A stretch of 64,000 nucleotides of DNA from JANYHF01 sp963732765 (GTDB taxonomy: Bacteria > Pseudomonadota > Alphaproteobacteria > Rhizobiales > Hyphomicrobiaceae), in NCBI GenBank assembly GCA_963732765.1, contig CAVTAS010000001.1, positions 396,975-460,974 of the forward strand. Direction: 5' to 3'. Position numbers and translations under genes: made by a program. Under the pieces are notes generated by a model, which saw nothing but the letters and a program-made list of their open reading frames with translations, was not told the origin of the DNA and did no database searches. Of this stretch, positions 25,801 to 35,698 are shown piece by piece. Every line of letters starts with the position of its first letter. Position 1 is the first letter of the stretch.

Positions 25801-26462
25801 CAATCTTCCGCCCACATCCTCAGCAGGTTCGCGCTCGTCTTCGAGATCAGATCGAACTCGCGGCTCTTGCCGTCGCGGGCAAAGAGCGAACGGCGCGCGG
25901 TCTCCAGATCGAACAACAATTCGCGCTGATCGGGAGACCGCAGAAAACTCCGCACCCATCCGACTGCCGCTAGCCGGACGCCGCGCGTGACCGGCGCGAC
26001 GCGGTGCAGCGATCCCGATGGATAGGCCACCAGCGCCCCTGCCGGAAGTTTCACGTCTTCTTCGCCGGAGGGAGATTCAATCACCAGCTCGCCGCCGTCA
26101 TAGCTCGCGGGATCGGCCAGGAAGAGCGTGAACGACACGTCCGAGCGCATGCCGCCCATCACTGCATCGTCGACATGGGTGCCGTAAGACATCCCGGGCC
26201 GGTAGCGGCTGATCGTCAGCGGCGATAGCTGCTTTGGGCGCGCCGCCAGCTGAAAGACCTCGTTCTCGGCGATTTTGGCTGTCAGCTTCTGCTTGAGCGG
26301 CTCGGCCGCAGCATCGCCGCGCGGCACCTGCTGGTTCTCCTTCACCAGCCGCGCCGACCACCCTGCCGTGGTCCGCCCGTCTTCGAACGGCAGCGCCGCG
26401 AGGGCCGTCTGCACCTGCGCCAACTCGTCTCCCTCCAGAATATTCGCGATTTGGATGAGCAC
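25800..26462 (-). CDS. PKHD-type Fe(II)/2-oxoglutarate hydroxylase (PiuC/YbiX family)
   Basis: A 220-residue cytoplasmic dioxygenase. Iron ligands are visible as THVDDAVM (HxD) and the distal His in GSLHRVAPVTRG; the 2-oxoglutarate Arg lies in VTRGVRLAAVGW. The YbiX-type start LIQIANILEGDELAQ and the end FDLISKTSANLLRMW agree with the family length of ~225. The start is a GTG at 26462 with AGAGG upstream; longer frames add a low-quality N-terminus. In other bacteria these proteins lie beside TonB-dependent siderophore receptors; none is present here, so an iron role is only suggested by family. Confidence 0.9.
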   Translation of the reverse strand: MLIQIANILEGDELAQVQTALAALPFEDGRTTAGWSARLVKENQQVPRGDAAAEPLKQKLTAKIAENEVFQLAARPKQLSPLTISRYRPGMSYGTHVDDAVMGGMRSDVSFTLFLADPASYDGGELVIESPSGEEDVKLPAGALVAYPSGSLHRVAPVTRGVRLAAVGWVRSFLRSPDQRELLFDLETARRSLFARDGKSREFDLISKTSANLLRMWAED

Positions 26463-26571
26463 GGATAACCTCTTCGATGCATGAGGTAGAATGCGATTGG
26501 CTGCCGCCTTGGCAGTGCCGCACGAGTATGTCAGAAGGCCAGGATGTGGCCAACGATCAAGGAGATGCGAG

Positions 26572-27384
26572 ATGCGCAGCAAGATTTGGATCGGCGTTGG
26601 CATGGCGGTGGCCGCCGGCACTGTGGCCTCAGCCCAGCCCTTCGATGCGCCCGTGCTCGATGATGCGCCCGCCGCATTGGGATGGCAGTTGGCTGCCGGC
26701 CAGGGCGGCGAAGGCGGCGAGGCGGCGGTCTCTACGACGGCCGGTGAAATCACCGACGCGGCGCTGAGCGAGAAACTTGCTGAGATCGCGGCCCATCTCT
26801 GGCTTGCTCAGACGCTGAAGAACGATAAGGACGGGGCGGCTGCCGCCGAGGTGCTGAAACACGCTCTCGAAAATCTGTATCCGCAAGTCGCCCCGGGGTT
26901 GGCTGTCCGCAAGATTGCGCCGCTGGAGGCCGAATTGATGCAAGCTGTCGATATGGCCGCCAAGAGTCAGGATGGTTCGACGCTTGAAGCTGCTGAGCTT
27001 GCGAACCGGCTCAACGCCGCCGAGACGGCCGTGGCGCCGGACGCCGCACATGCGGCAGAACGGGCAGCCGCTCTGGTCGCCGGCCTGGCAAAGTCCGCCG
27101 CGGTCGAATACGGCGAGGCGATTGCCGATGGTAAAATTAAGGAATTGGCTGAATATCGGTATGCGGCGGCATTCGTGCGCCTGGCCGGCGAGCGGCTGAT
27201 CCGGGCCGAAGCCGCGCTGGTCGCCAAGGACGCCAAGGCGACAACAGAACTGGTTGATGGCTTGAAGGCACTGGGCGCCACTTTGCGCGGCTTGGATGCG
27301 CTCGACGGCCCCATGCTGACGCCAGCCGAATTCTCCGCCATCGCTTCGCGTCTGGAGCTGAAGGCATCGCGATTTGCCAATTGA
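26572..27384 (+). CDS. Secreted Ala-rich helical protein of unknown function
   Basis: A 270-residue protein with signal peptide MRSKIWIGVGMAVAAGTVA (cleavage near ASAQP). The mature part is nearly all helix and very Ala/Glu-rich: ITDAALSEKLAEIAAHLWLA, ELMQAVDMAAKSQDG and RLAGERLIRAEAALVAKDAK. AAGGAG precedes ATG 26572. It is divergent from the PKHD hydroxylase gene. No cysteines or catalytic motifs; a periplasmic helical bundle is the most that can be said. Confidence 0.7.
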   Translation: MRSKIWIGVGMAVAAGTVASAQPFDAPVLDDAPAALGWQLAAGQGGEGGEAAVSTTAGEITDAALSEKLAEIAAHLWLAQTLKNDKDGAAAAEVLKHALENLYPQVAPGLAVRKIAPLEAELMQAVDMAAKSQDGSTLEAAELANRLNAAETAVAPDAAHAAERAAALVAGLAKSAAVEYGEAIADGKIKELAEYRYAAAFVRLAGERLIRAEAALVAKDAKATTELVDGLKALGATLRGLDALDGPMLTPAEFSAIASRLELKASRFAN

Positions 27385-28305
27385 TCACACGAAGCGCTGC
27401 CGGAAACTGCCCGGCGCGGCTTTGAAGCGCTGCTCGAAAGCCTGATAGAAGCGCGACAGCGATCCAAATCCGCTCTCGAAGGCGATCTGCGCCACCGGCC
27501 GGTCGGTCGCGATCAGCATCGAGCGCGCGGTATCGAGACGATGGCGGACGATCGACTGGTTGATGGTGAGGCCGACCTCGCGGCGGAAGACTGTCATGGC
27601 ATAGTTGGGGTGCAGCCCGACTGCCTTGGCCACATCGGCCACGGCGATCGCGTCGTGCGCGTGCTCGCCGATGAAACGCACCATCTGCTCCACATGCAGC
27701 ACGCGCTCCCCGTCGTGACCGCCACTCCTGGGCGTGGCCACCGCGAGCTTGCGCAGATCGCGCCAGCCTTCGCGGTCGAGCCGGCGCACCCGGGCCGATA
27801 GTTCATCGCGTACGATCTCGGCGGCCTGCGCCTCGCCCGACAGCAGTTCCTCGCGCCAGCGCATGAAGATTTCGGCGTCATACGGACGGATATCCAGAGC
27901 CTCGATCATGCCGCCGCGTAATACGGCGCCGCGCAGGCGGCTGAGAGTCGGCAGCGACATCAGCACCGAAATCGGCACATAGAGGCAGACGAAGCGGGTC
28001 GGCTCGTGCTTGTCGATGACCTGATGCGGGATCATGCCCCAGAAGATGGCCAGCCGCCCCGCGCCCAAGGCCACCTTCCAGCCATCGAACCAATAGGTCA
28101 TCTCGCCTTCGAGCACGAAGTTGAGCTCGACCTGGCTGTGCATGTGGGTGCCGGGCATGCGCATCACTTCGAGCGAGGCGCCGGCGCAGAAGCCGTGGTC
28201 GCCGAAAACCACCATGGGATGGCCAGGGGCGCCGTCTGGATGGGCAGGGACGCTTTCGTCCAGGCCCCGGCGCGCCTGATGTTTGCGATAGGCAAGATCG
28301 CTCAT
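27385..28305 (-). CDS. AraC-family regulator, probable activator of the adjacent sugar locus
   Basis: A 306-residue protein. The N-terminal ~120 residues form a cupin sensor (GTHMHSQVELNFVLEGEMTY, LGAGRLAIFWGMIPHQV). The C-terminal ~100 residues contain two helix-turn-helix motifs of AraC/XylS type (IAVADVAKAVGLHPNYAM, PVAQIAFESGFGSLSRFYQA). The closest well-known architecture is MelR-like. It diverges from the sugar-binding protein gene across 165 bp, a classic arrangement for a regulator controlling the transporter and enzyme genes at 28471-34881. It ends 1 bp after the preceding convergent gene. Confidence 0.92.
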   Translation of the reverse strand: MSDLAYRKHQARRGLDESVPAHPDGAPGHPMVVFGDHGFCAGASLEVMRMPGTHMHSQVELNFVLEGEMTYWFDGWKVALGAGRLAIFWGMIPHQVIDKHEPTRFVCLYVPISVLMSLPTLSRLRGAVLRGGMIEALDIRPYDAEIFMRWREELLSGEAQAAEIVRDELSARVRRLDREGWRDLRKLAVATPRSGGHDGERVLHVEQMVRFIGEHAHDAIAVADVAKAVGLHPNYAMTVFRREVGLTINQSIVRHRLDTARSMLIATDRPVAQIAFESGFGSLSRFYQAFEQRFKAAPGSFRQRFV

Positions 28306-28470
28306 GGGATACGCATACCTTACGAAACAGGAAGCCGGGAGGCATTTTCCGGTAGAATCCTACGAAACTCAAGTGCTATGCCTAACCTCAAGCTCATTCG
28401 GGTCCCGGGCGTCTCCGGCCGCATGACATACAATGTGCATCCTTTCGATGCGCTACCTAGGGAGGACAGT

Positions 28471-29703
28471 ATGCAGTTTGCCAAGAGCCTTAGCGGGCTT
28501 GCACTCAGCGTTGCGCTGATGACATCGACGGCCATGGCCGGCGAGATCGTTCTGAATTCCGACCAGTCCGATCCCGCGCCCAAGAAGGCCATGGAAGAGC
28601 TGATCGCCAATTTCGAGAAGGCCAATCCCGACATCAAGGTCAAGTGGAACAACTTCGACCATGAAGGCTACAAGTCGGCAATCAACAATTTCCTGAAGGC
28701 CAATCCCCCGGATGTGGCCGCCTGGTACGCCGGCAACCGCATGGCGCCGCAGGTCAAGGCCGGCCTATTCGAGGACGTCACGGACGTCTGGGACAAGAAC
28801 GGCCTCAACGACCAGCTGAAGTCGGCTGCGCCCTCCATGACCATCGATGGCAAGAAGTGGGGCGTGCCGTATACGTATTATCAGTGGGGCATCTACTATC
28901 GTCCCGACGTGTTCAAGGCCAATGGCGTCGAGGTCCCCAAGACCTGGGCCGAACTGGTCGCCGCTTGCGCCAAGCTGAAGGCTGCCGGCGTTGCCCCCTT
29001 CGCCATCGGCACCAAGGCCCTGTGGCCAACCGGCGGCTGGTTCGACTACATGGACCTGCGCGTCAACGGCTATCAGTTCCACATGGACTTGACCGCCGGC
29101 AAGATTCCGTACACGGACGCCAAGGTCAAGGCCGTGTTCGATAAGTGGGCCGAGCTGGTCAAGCCCGGCTACTACATCGAGAACCACGCCGCGCTCGACT
29201 GGCAGGACGCCATGCCCCAGTTCGTACAGGGCAAGGCCGCCATGTACCTGATGGGCAACTTCGCCGTCGCTCCGATGATGGCCGGTGGCCTGAAGGAAGA
29301 CCAGATCGGCTTCATGCAGTTCCCCGCCATCACAGAAGGCATTCCCATGGCTGAGGATGCGCCGACCGACACCTTCCACATTCCCTCGGGCGCCAAGAAC
29401 AAGGACGACGCCAAGAAGTTCCTGGCTTACGTCGCCTCTGCTGACGCCCAGACCAAGTTGAACGCCATCCTCGGTCAGCTGCCGGTCAACTCGGGCTCGG
29501 CCAAGCCGAACGACAAGTTCCTGAGCGCCGGCTTCGCTATGCTCTCGAGCGCTGCGGGCCTGGCCCAGTTCTTCGACCGTGACGCGCCCGCCGATATGGC
29601 CAAGGCCGGCATGGAAGGCTTCCAGGAGTTCATGGTGCGCCCCGAGAACCAGGACAAAATCCTGGCCCGCCTCGAGGCAACGCGCCAGAAGGTCTACAAG
29701 TAA
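28471..29703 (+). CDS. ABC sugar transporter, periplasmic binding protein (CUT1)
   Basis: A 410-residue family 1 extracellular solute-binding protein. Signal peptide MQFAKSLSGLALSVALMTS ends at AMAGE. The mature protein shows the usual lobes: NPDIKVKWNNFDHEGYKSAI, PPDVAAWYAGNRMAP, GVPYTYYQWGIYYRPDVFKA, GKAAMYLMGNFAVAPM and AEDAPTDTFHIPSGAKNKDD. AGGGAGG precedes ATG 28471. It captures an oligosaccharide or sugar for the permeases at 29918 and 30838. The neighbouring GH42 enzyme suggests a galactose-containing oligosaccharide. Confidence 0.95.
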   Translation: MQFAKSLSGLALSVALMTSTAMAGEIVLNSDQSDPAPKKAMEELIANFEKANPDIKVKWNNFDHEGYKSAINNFLKANPPDVAAWYAGNRMAPQVKAGLFEDVTDVWDKNGLNDQLKSAAPSMTIDGKKWGVPYTYYQWGIYYRPDVFKANGVEVPKTWAELVAACAKLKAAGVAPFAIGTKALWPTGGWFDYMDLRVNGYQFHMDLTAGKIPYTDAKVKAVFDKWAELVKPGYYIENHAALDWQDAMPQFVQGKAAMYLMGNFAVAPMMAGGLKEDQIGFMQFPAITEGIPMAEDAPTDTFHIPSGAKNKDDAKKFLAYVASADAQTKLNAILGQLPVNSGSAKPNDKFLSAGFAMLSSAAGLAQFFDRDAPADMAKAGMEGFQEFMVRPENQDKILARLEATRQKVYK

Positions 29704-29795
29704 GCACTGACGACGGACGTTTCCTCCGATAACTTGGCCGGGGTCCAAGAGGATCCCGGCCCTTGTCCCGAGTTGGACTGGCAGCCTTTGTGGCT

Positions 29796-29885
29796 CAGGG
29801 GCGGGAGCTGTCTCGCCCGTCCGTCCGCAAATTCGGCCCTATCGGATGTGGCACGTTTGGCAGGCGAGACAAGTCTCGCCCCTAC
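29796..29885. repeat. Intergenic palindrome (GTAGGGGCG family)
   Basis: Left arm CAGGGGCGGGAGCTGTCTCGCC (29796-29817) and right arm GGCGAGACAAGTCTCGCC plus CCTAC (29863-29885) are imperfect inverted copies around a ~45-nt centre. It lies between the binding-protein gene and the first permease gene and could lower downstream expression, as in many binding-protein operons. Related to the element at 32811. Confidence 0.72.
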
Positions 29886-29917
29886 GCCTTCAGGTCCTCC
29901 CGTATGGAATGGACGCC

Positions 29918-30838
29918 ATGACCTCGATTGCGCCGGCACTCCCCGCCCCCCGCGACAGCTACTGGAAACGCAACCAGCTCGCCATTGCGCCCTGGCTTTT
30001 CCTTGCGCCAGGCATGCTGATGTTTGCGCTTTATGTGATCATTCCGATCTTCCAGTCGATCGGCATCAGCTTTTACGACTGGGACGGCCTTGGCGAAAAG
30101 AAGTGGATCGGCGTCAACAACTACGTCGAGCTTTGGGGCGACGAAAGTTTCTACACCTCGCTGAAGAACAATCTGATCTGGTTGGTGCTCTACATGCTGT
30201 CGGTTCCGGTGGGACTGGCGATCGCCCTGTTCCTGAACCAGACCGTTGCGGGCATTCGGCTATACAAATCGCTTTTCTTCTTTCCGTTTGTGATCAGCCA
30301 GGTTGTCGTTGGACTTATCTTCACATGGTTCTACGCACCGAACTTCGGATTGCTCTCAGGAGTGATCAAGGCCATCACCGGTTCCAATGTCGCCATCCTG
30401 GCCGATGATCGTCTGGCGACCTTTGGCGTGATTGCAGCGGGCCTCTGGCCACAGATTGCCTACGTGATGATCCTCTATCTGACGGGTCTCAACAATATCA
30501 ACTCCGAGCAGATCGAGGCTGCCCGCATGGACGGCGCGCGCGGCTGGAAACTACTGTGGAACATCATCATCCCGCAGTTGGGCCCTGCCACCTTCATCGC
30601 TGTGGTGGTCACTGTCATCGGCGCGCTGCGGTCCTTCGACCTGATCTCGATCATGACGCGCGGCGGCCCCTATGGCTCGACCCGTGTGCTGAGCTATTTC
30701 ATGTACGAACAGGCCCTGTCGGAATACGGCTATCGCATGGGCTATGGCGCGGCCATCGCTGTGGTGCTGTTCCTGATCATGATGATTTTCATCACCTTCT
30801 TCGTCGTGCGCATGCTTGGCGACGAGAGGAACGCCTGA
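29918..30838 (+). CDS. ABC sugar transporter, permease 1
   Basis: A ~306-residue inner-membrane MalF-like permease starting MTSIAPALPAPRDSYWKR. It has six membrane helices (PWLFLAPGMLMFALYVIIP first) and the EAA loop EAARMDGARGWKLLWNIIIP, which contacts the ATPase. An alternative ATG lies three codons upstream (29909). The last codons overlap the next gene (TGATG at 30836-30840), indicating translational coupling to permease 2. Partner of the binding protein at 28471. Confidence 0.95.
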   Translation: MTSIAPALPAPRDSYWKRNQLAIAPWLFLAPGMLMFALYVIIPIFQSIGISFYDWDGLGEKKWIGVNNYVELWGDESFYTSLKNNLIWLVLYMLSVPVGLAIALFLNQTVAGIRLYKSLFFFPFVISQVVVGLIFTWFYAPNFGLLSGVIKAITGSNVAILADDRLATFGVIAAGLWPQIAYVMILYLTGLNNINSEQIEAARMDGARGWKLLWNIIIPQLGPATFIAVVVTVIGALRSFDLISIMTRGGPYGSTRVLSYFMYEQALSEYGYRMGYGAAIAVVLFLIMMIFITFFVVRMLGDERNA

Positions 30839-31689
30839 TGTTCCCAACTCCAGTACAGAAGGCTGCGCCCTGGGTGCGCATCGGCTATCAGCTGCTTCTG
30901 CCGGTCGCGTTGATCGCTTGGCTGTTCCCGCTGCTTGGCGTGGCGATCACGTCGATCCGGCCCGCCAGCGATCTGGCCGCCGGCAACTACTTCGGCATGC
31001 CGTCCTATTTTGCCGGCTGGGAAAACTACCGGGCGGTGTTCCGCGACAGCCCGATCGGCTGGTACATTCTCAACTCGTTCAAGATCACCATCCCGACAGT
31101 AATCGGCGCGGTTGCGTTGTCCTGCCTGTCTGGCTTTGCGCTCGCCACCTACAAGTTCAAAGCCAATCTCTGGATCTTCTTTCTCTTCGTTGCGGGTAAT
31201 TTCATCCCGTTCCAGATCCTGATGGTGCCGGTGCGCGATTTCACGGTGCGTACCGGGCTCTACGACAGTATCTATGGTCTGATCCTGTTCCATACGGCCT
31301 TCCAGGCGGGTTTCTGCACGCTCTTTATGCGCAACTTCATCAAGGGTCTGCCGTTCGCACTGATCGAATCTGCTCGCGTCGAAGGCGTCTCGGAGTGGAA
31401 CATCTTCAGGCATATTGTGCTTCCGCTCATGAGGCCGGCCATCGCCGCGCTCTCGGTGCTGATCTTCACCTTCGTGTGGAACGACTACTTCTGGGCGACC
31501 GTAATGGTGCAAGGTCAGCACGCCATGCCGGTGACGGCCGGGCTCTACTCGCTGAACGGGCAATGGGTTGCCGCCTGGCATCTGGTTTCGGCCGGTTCCA
31601 TCGTTGCAGCGCTGCCGCCCGTTGCTATGTTCTTCCTGATGCAGAAGCATTTCATTGCCGGCCTTACGCTCGGAGCCACAAAGGGATAG
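30838..31689 (+). CDS. ABC sugar transporter, permease 2
   Basis: A 283-residue MalG-like permease with six membrane helices and EAA loop ESARVEGVSEWNIFRHIVLP. The start overlaps the previous stop codon (TGATG). The C-terminal end KHFIAGLTLGATKG is typical of CUT1 permeases. Together with permease 1 it forms the transmembrane channel of the importer energised by the ATPase at 31694, whose start lies 4 bp downstream. Confidence 0.95.
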   Translation: MFPTPVQKAAPWVRIGYQLLLPVALIAWLFPLLGVAITSIRPASDLAAGNYFGMPSYFAGWENYRAVFRDSPIGWYILNSFKITIPTVIGAVALSCLSGFALATYKFKANLWIFFLFVAGNFIPFQILMVPVRDFTVRTGLYDSIYGLILFHTAFQAGFCTLFMRNFIKGLPFALIESARVEGVSEWNIFRHIVLPLMRPAIAALSVLIFTFVWNDYFWATVMVQGQHAMPVTAGLYSLNGQWVAAWHLVSAGSIVAALPPVAMFFLMQKHFIAGLTLGATKG

Positions 31690-31693
31690 TCGC

Positions 31694-32794
<1,101 letters not shown>

Positions 32795-32810
32795 CAACCG
32801 GCGGTCATGG

Positions 32811-32893
32811 GTAGGGGCGGCTTGCGGCCGCCCTGGTGCAAAAAAAACCGGCACTGAAGGTGCGGCACGTGGGCGGCCGCAAGCCGCCCCTAC
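32811..32893. repeat. Perfect 23-bp inverted repeat (GTAGGGGCG family)
   Basis: GTAGGGGCGGCTTGCGGCCG plus CCC (32811-32833) is exactly complementary to 32871-32893. The 37-nt centre contains an A8 run. It separates the transporter genes from the beta-galactosidase gene and could form a strong hairpin that modulates read-through. Confidence 0.88.
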
Positions 32894-32934
32894 AAACTCC
32901 GTCTGCCCACACCTAATCACCTTTGGACCTCCCC

Positions 32935-34881
32935 ATGCCAAGCACCGGAACTCTCGGCGTCTGCTACTACCCCGAGCACTGGCCGGAAGCGTGGTGGGCG
33001 GACGATGCGCGCCGCATGCGCGAAATGGGCATCACCTTTGTGCGCGTCGCCGAGTTTGCCTGGTCGCGTTTCGAGCCGTCGCGTGGCCGCTTCGACTTCG
33101 GCTGGCTGGATCGCGCACTCGATGTGCTGCATGCCGCCGGCCTAAAGGTCGTGATGTGCACACCTACCGCCACGCCGCCGAAATGGCTGGTCGACGAGTA
33201 TCCAGAGATCCTGCCCGTCGATGCGCAGGGCCGCACACGCGGGTTCGGCTCACGCCGGCACACCACGTTCGCCTCCGATGTCTGGTGGCGTGAGAGCGAG
33301 CGGATCGTCGAAATCGTTGCCAAGCGCTACGGCAATCATCCCGCCGTCACCTGCTGGCAGACAGACAACGAATATGGCTGCCATGACACCATCCTCTCGT
33401 GGGGTCCGGAAGATTTGAAAGGCTTTCGGCGCTGGCTTCGGCAACGGCATCAGACGACTGATCAACTCAACGAGGCCTGGGGCAACGCCTTCTGGTCGAT
33501 GGATGTCACGGACTTCGAGCAGGTGGCGCTGCCCAATCTCACCGTCACCGAGGCCAACCCGGCAGTGCGTCTCGACTTCTGGCGCTATCTCTCGGGCCAG
33601 GTTGCCGCCTACGACCGCATGCAGTGCGAGATCATCCGCAAGCATTCCCCCGGCCGCCGCATCACCCATAATTTCATGGGTTTCGTGAACGAGTTCGATC
33701 ATTGGCCGTTTCGCGATCATCTCGATTTTGCGTCCTGGGATAGCTACCCGATCGGCTTTGTCGAGAAATTTCCATTCACGGAGGAAGAGCGCGGCCGCTG
33801 GGCCGAGACCTCGCATCCTGATATCGCGCCGTTCCACCACGATCTTTATCGCGGCGTCGGTAACGGCAACTTCTGGGTTATGGAACAGCAGCCCGGCCCG
33901 GTGAACTGGGCGCCGTGGAACCCGGTACCCAAGCCCGGCATGGTGCGGCTGTGGTCGTGGGAGGTGATCGCCCATGGCGGCGAGACGGTGTGCTATTTCC
34001 GCTGGCGCCAGGCGGTGCACGCGCAAGAGCAGATGCACGCGGGGCTGAATTTGGCCGGACAGAGCGAATGGTCGGTCGGCGGAAAAGAGGCTGGTCAAGT
34101 CGCCAAGGAGCTGGAGGTCGTCGGGCCATTGCCTGCGAGCGCCAAGGCGCCGGTTGCCTTGGTCTATGATTACGAAGCGTTTTTCATCACCCGTATCCAG
34201 CCGCAAGGCGCCGATTTCCGCTTCGAGGAGATTACCTTCCGATGGTACGAGGCCGTGCGCCGGCTGGGATTGGACGTGGACATCGTACCACCTGGCGCGT
34301 CGTTGACCGGCTACCAGCTAGTGCTGGTTCCCTGCATGCCGTATCTGTCGGACGCTGCCGCTGCGGCGTTCCAGGCCGCCGACGGGATGGTGCTCTACGG
34401 TCCGCGGACCGGCTCAAAGACCAGGCACTTCTCGATTCCTGCTAACCTTCCACCCGGTCCTATCGCTGACTTGACCGGCGTTCGAGTGACGCAAGTCGCC
34501 TCGCTGCGCCCAAATCTATCGCAGGGCGTGTCCGGGATGGTTGCTGGCACTGCAATCCGTTGGCGGGAGCATCTCGACGTTCCCAAGGCCAAGGTGCTGG
34601 CCAGTTTCGCAAACGGCGATCCGGCGCTGACGCTCAAAGGCAATCACGCCTACCTTGCCTGCTGGCCCGACGAGGCACTGCTCACGGCAACGGTGGCGCA
34701 TCTGGCGGCCTTGGCGAACCTGACCACCATTCCGCTGCCCGAGACAATCCGCCTGCGTCGCCGCGGCGACTTCACCTTCGCCTTCAACTACGGCGATGCG
34801 CCCTGGACGGCTCCCGCACTTGGAACGCTCGTGATGGGCGCGCAGATGGTGGCTCCGCAGGGACTGTCCATCTGGCGCTGA
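32935..34881 (+). CDS. Beta-galactosidase, glycoside hydrolase family 42
   Basis: A 648-residue enzyme with the GH42 start LGVCYYPEHWPEAWW. The acid/base Glu is in CWQTDNEYGCHDT (~residue 145) and the nucleophile Glu in FWVMEQQPGPVNWAP (~residue 317). The middle trimerisation domain (PVALVYDYEAFFITRIQPQG) and a C-terminal beta domain follow. It hydrolyses terminal beta-galactosides and carries no signal peptide, so it should act in the cytoplasm on imported oligosaccharides. ATG 32935 is used; an in-frame TTG at 32923 is less likely. It is the last gene of the AraC-controlled sugar locus. Confidence 0.94.
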   Translation: MPSTGTLGVCYYPEHWPEAWWADDARRMREMGITFVRVAEFAWSRFEPSRGRFDFGWLDRALDVLHAAGLKVVMCTPTATPPKWLVDEYPEILPVDAQGRTRGFGSRRHTTFASDVWWRESERIVEIVAKRYGNHPAVTCWQTDNEYGCHDTILSWGPEDLKGFRRWLRQRHQTTDQLNEAWGNAFWSMDVTDFEQVALPNLTVTEANPAVRLDFWRYLSGQVAAYDRMQCEIIRKHSPGRRITHNFMGFVNEFDHWPFRDHLDFASWDSYPIGFVEKFPFTEEERGRWAETSHPDIAPFHHDLYRGVGNGNFWVMEQQPGPVNWAPWNPVPKPGMVRLWSWEVIAHGGETVCYFRWRQAVHAQEQMHAGLNLAGQSEWSVGGKEAGQVAKELEVVGPLPASAKAPVALVYDYEAFFITRIQPQGADFRFEEITFRWYEAVRRLGLDVDIVPPGASLTGYQLVLVPCMPYLSDAAAAAFQAADGMVLYGPRTGSKTRHFSIPANLPPGPIADLTGVRVTQVASLRPNLSQGVSGMVAGTAIRWREHLDVPKAKVLASFANGDPALTLKGNHAYLACWPDEALLTATVAHLAALANLTTIPLPETIRLRRRGDFTFAFNYGDAPWTAPALGTLVMGAQMVAPQGLSIWR

Positions 34882-35002
34882 CGCAGTGATACCTCGAAAC
34901 CGTCCGCCCAAGTTGGGTCACGATGGAGTGTAAGTGTTCTCCTAGGGCTGACACGATGGGCCGCTGCGGGGCCGCCTGACCATCTTCCTTGGAGGACTCA
35001 GC

Positions 35003-35698
35003 ATGGACCCGCAAGTCAGACGCGTCGTCGCCGCCAACAGCGCGAACGAGATTGCCGCCGCTATGATCCACAACAGCATGGGCGGCATCATCACGGCTCT
35101 GGCCTCGGGGGCCGCGCTCGTTGTTTCGGGCATCAGCCTCTGGGAAACTTCCCTCAAACAACCCGATCTGCAGTTCTATCTCGGCAATAATCTCGCCTAC
35201 ACGCGCGATCCCTGGGGTAGCGACGAGGTGCTGGTGATCCCTATGACTGTGACCAATTCCGGCGCGCGCGACGGTGCGGTAATCTCGCTGGAAATGGACC
35301 TGAAGAACACCGTCAGCGGCGCAGTCGAGCAGTTCTCAAGTAGCTATACGGCCGATGCCAGCTACTTCGGCTCTGTCGACGATGTCAGCGCCAACAAGCA
35401 TCGGCCCAAGATGCCGTTCACACCGATCGTGGTCTCAGGGCGAACCACCTTTTCCGGCACCGTCCTGTTCTATCCCAAGCAGCCGAAACAGAAGTCGGTT
35501 GTGGAACCCAAGTCGGAAGTAGAGTTCACGGTTCGGCTGGTCACATCCAAACCATCGGGCTGGATTGACGAACTGCTGCAAACCAACCCATCGCCGATCA
35601 CAGTCCGCGCCGAGGTGCCGAACTTCCTGCCTGGCGCGTTGTTCGTCGGTGAGTTTGCCAGACTACGCCAGAAGGAAGATGCGCCGAAGACGCCCTAA
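35003..35698 (+). CDS. Hypothetical membrane-anchored protein
   Basis: A 231-residue protein. One hydrophobic helix near the N-terminus (GGIITALASGAALVVSGISL) is followed by a beta-rich domain with Ig-like or C2-like strands: LVIPMTVTNSGARDGAVIS, PFTPIVVSGRTTFSGTVLF and EVEFTVRLVTSKPSGW. The function is unknown. GGAGG precedes ATG 35003. Its stop overlaps that of the convergent aminotransferase gene by 4 bp. The strand pattern (differences from a norm, free N-terminal helix) resembles membrane-attached accessory domains, but no named family is recognised. Confidence 0.68.
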   Translation: MDPQVRRVVAANSANEIAAAMIHNSMGGIITALASGAALVVSGISLWETSLKQPDLQFYLGNNLAYTRDPWGSDEVLVIPMTVTNSGARDGAVISLEMDLKNTVSGAVEQFSSSYTADASYFGSVDDVSANKHRPKMPFTPIVVSGRTTFSGTVLFYPKQPKQKSVVEPKSEVEFTVRLVTSKPSGWIDELLQTNPSPITVRAEVPNFLPGALFVGEFARLRQKEDAPKTP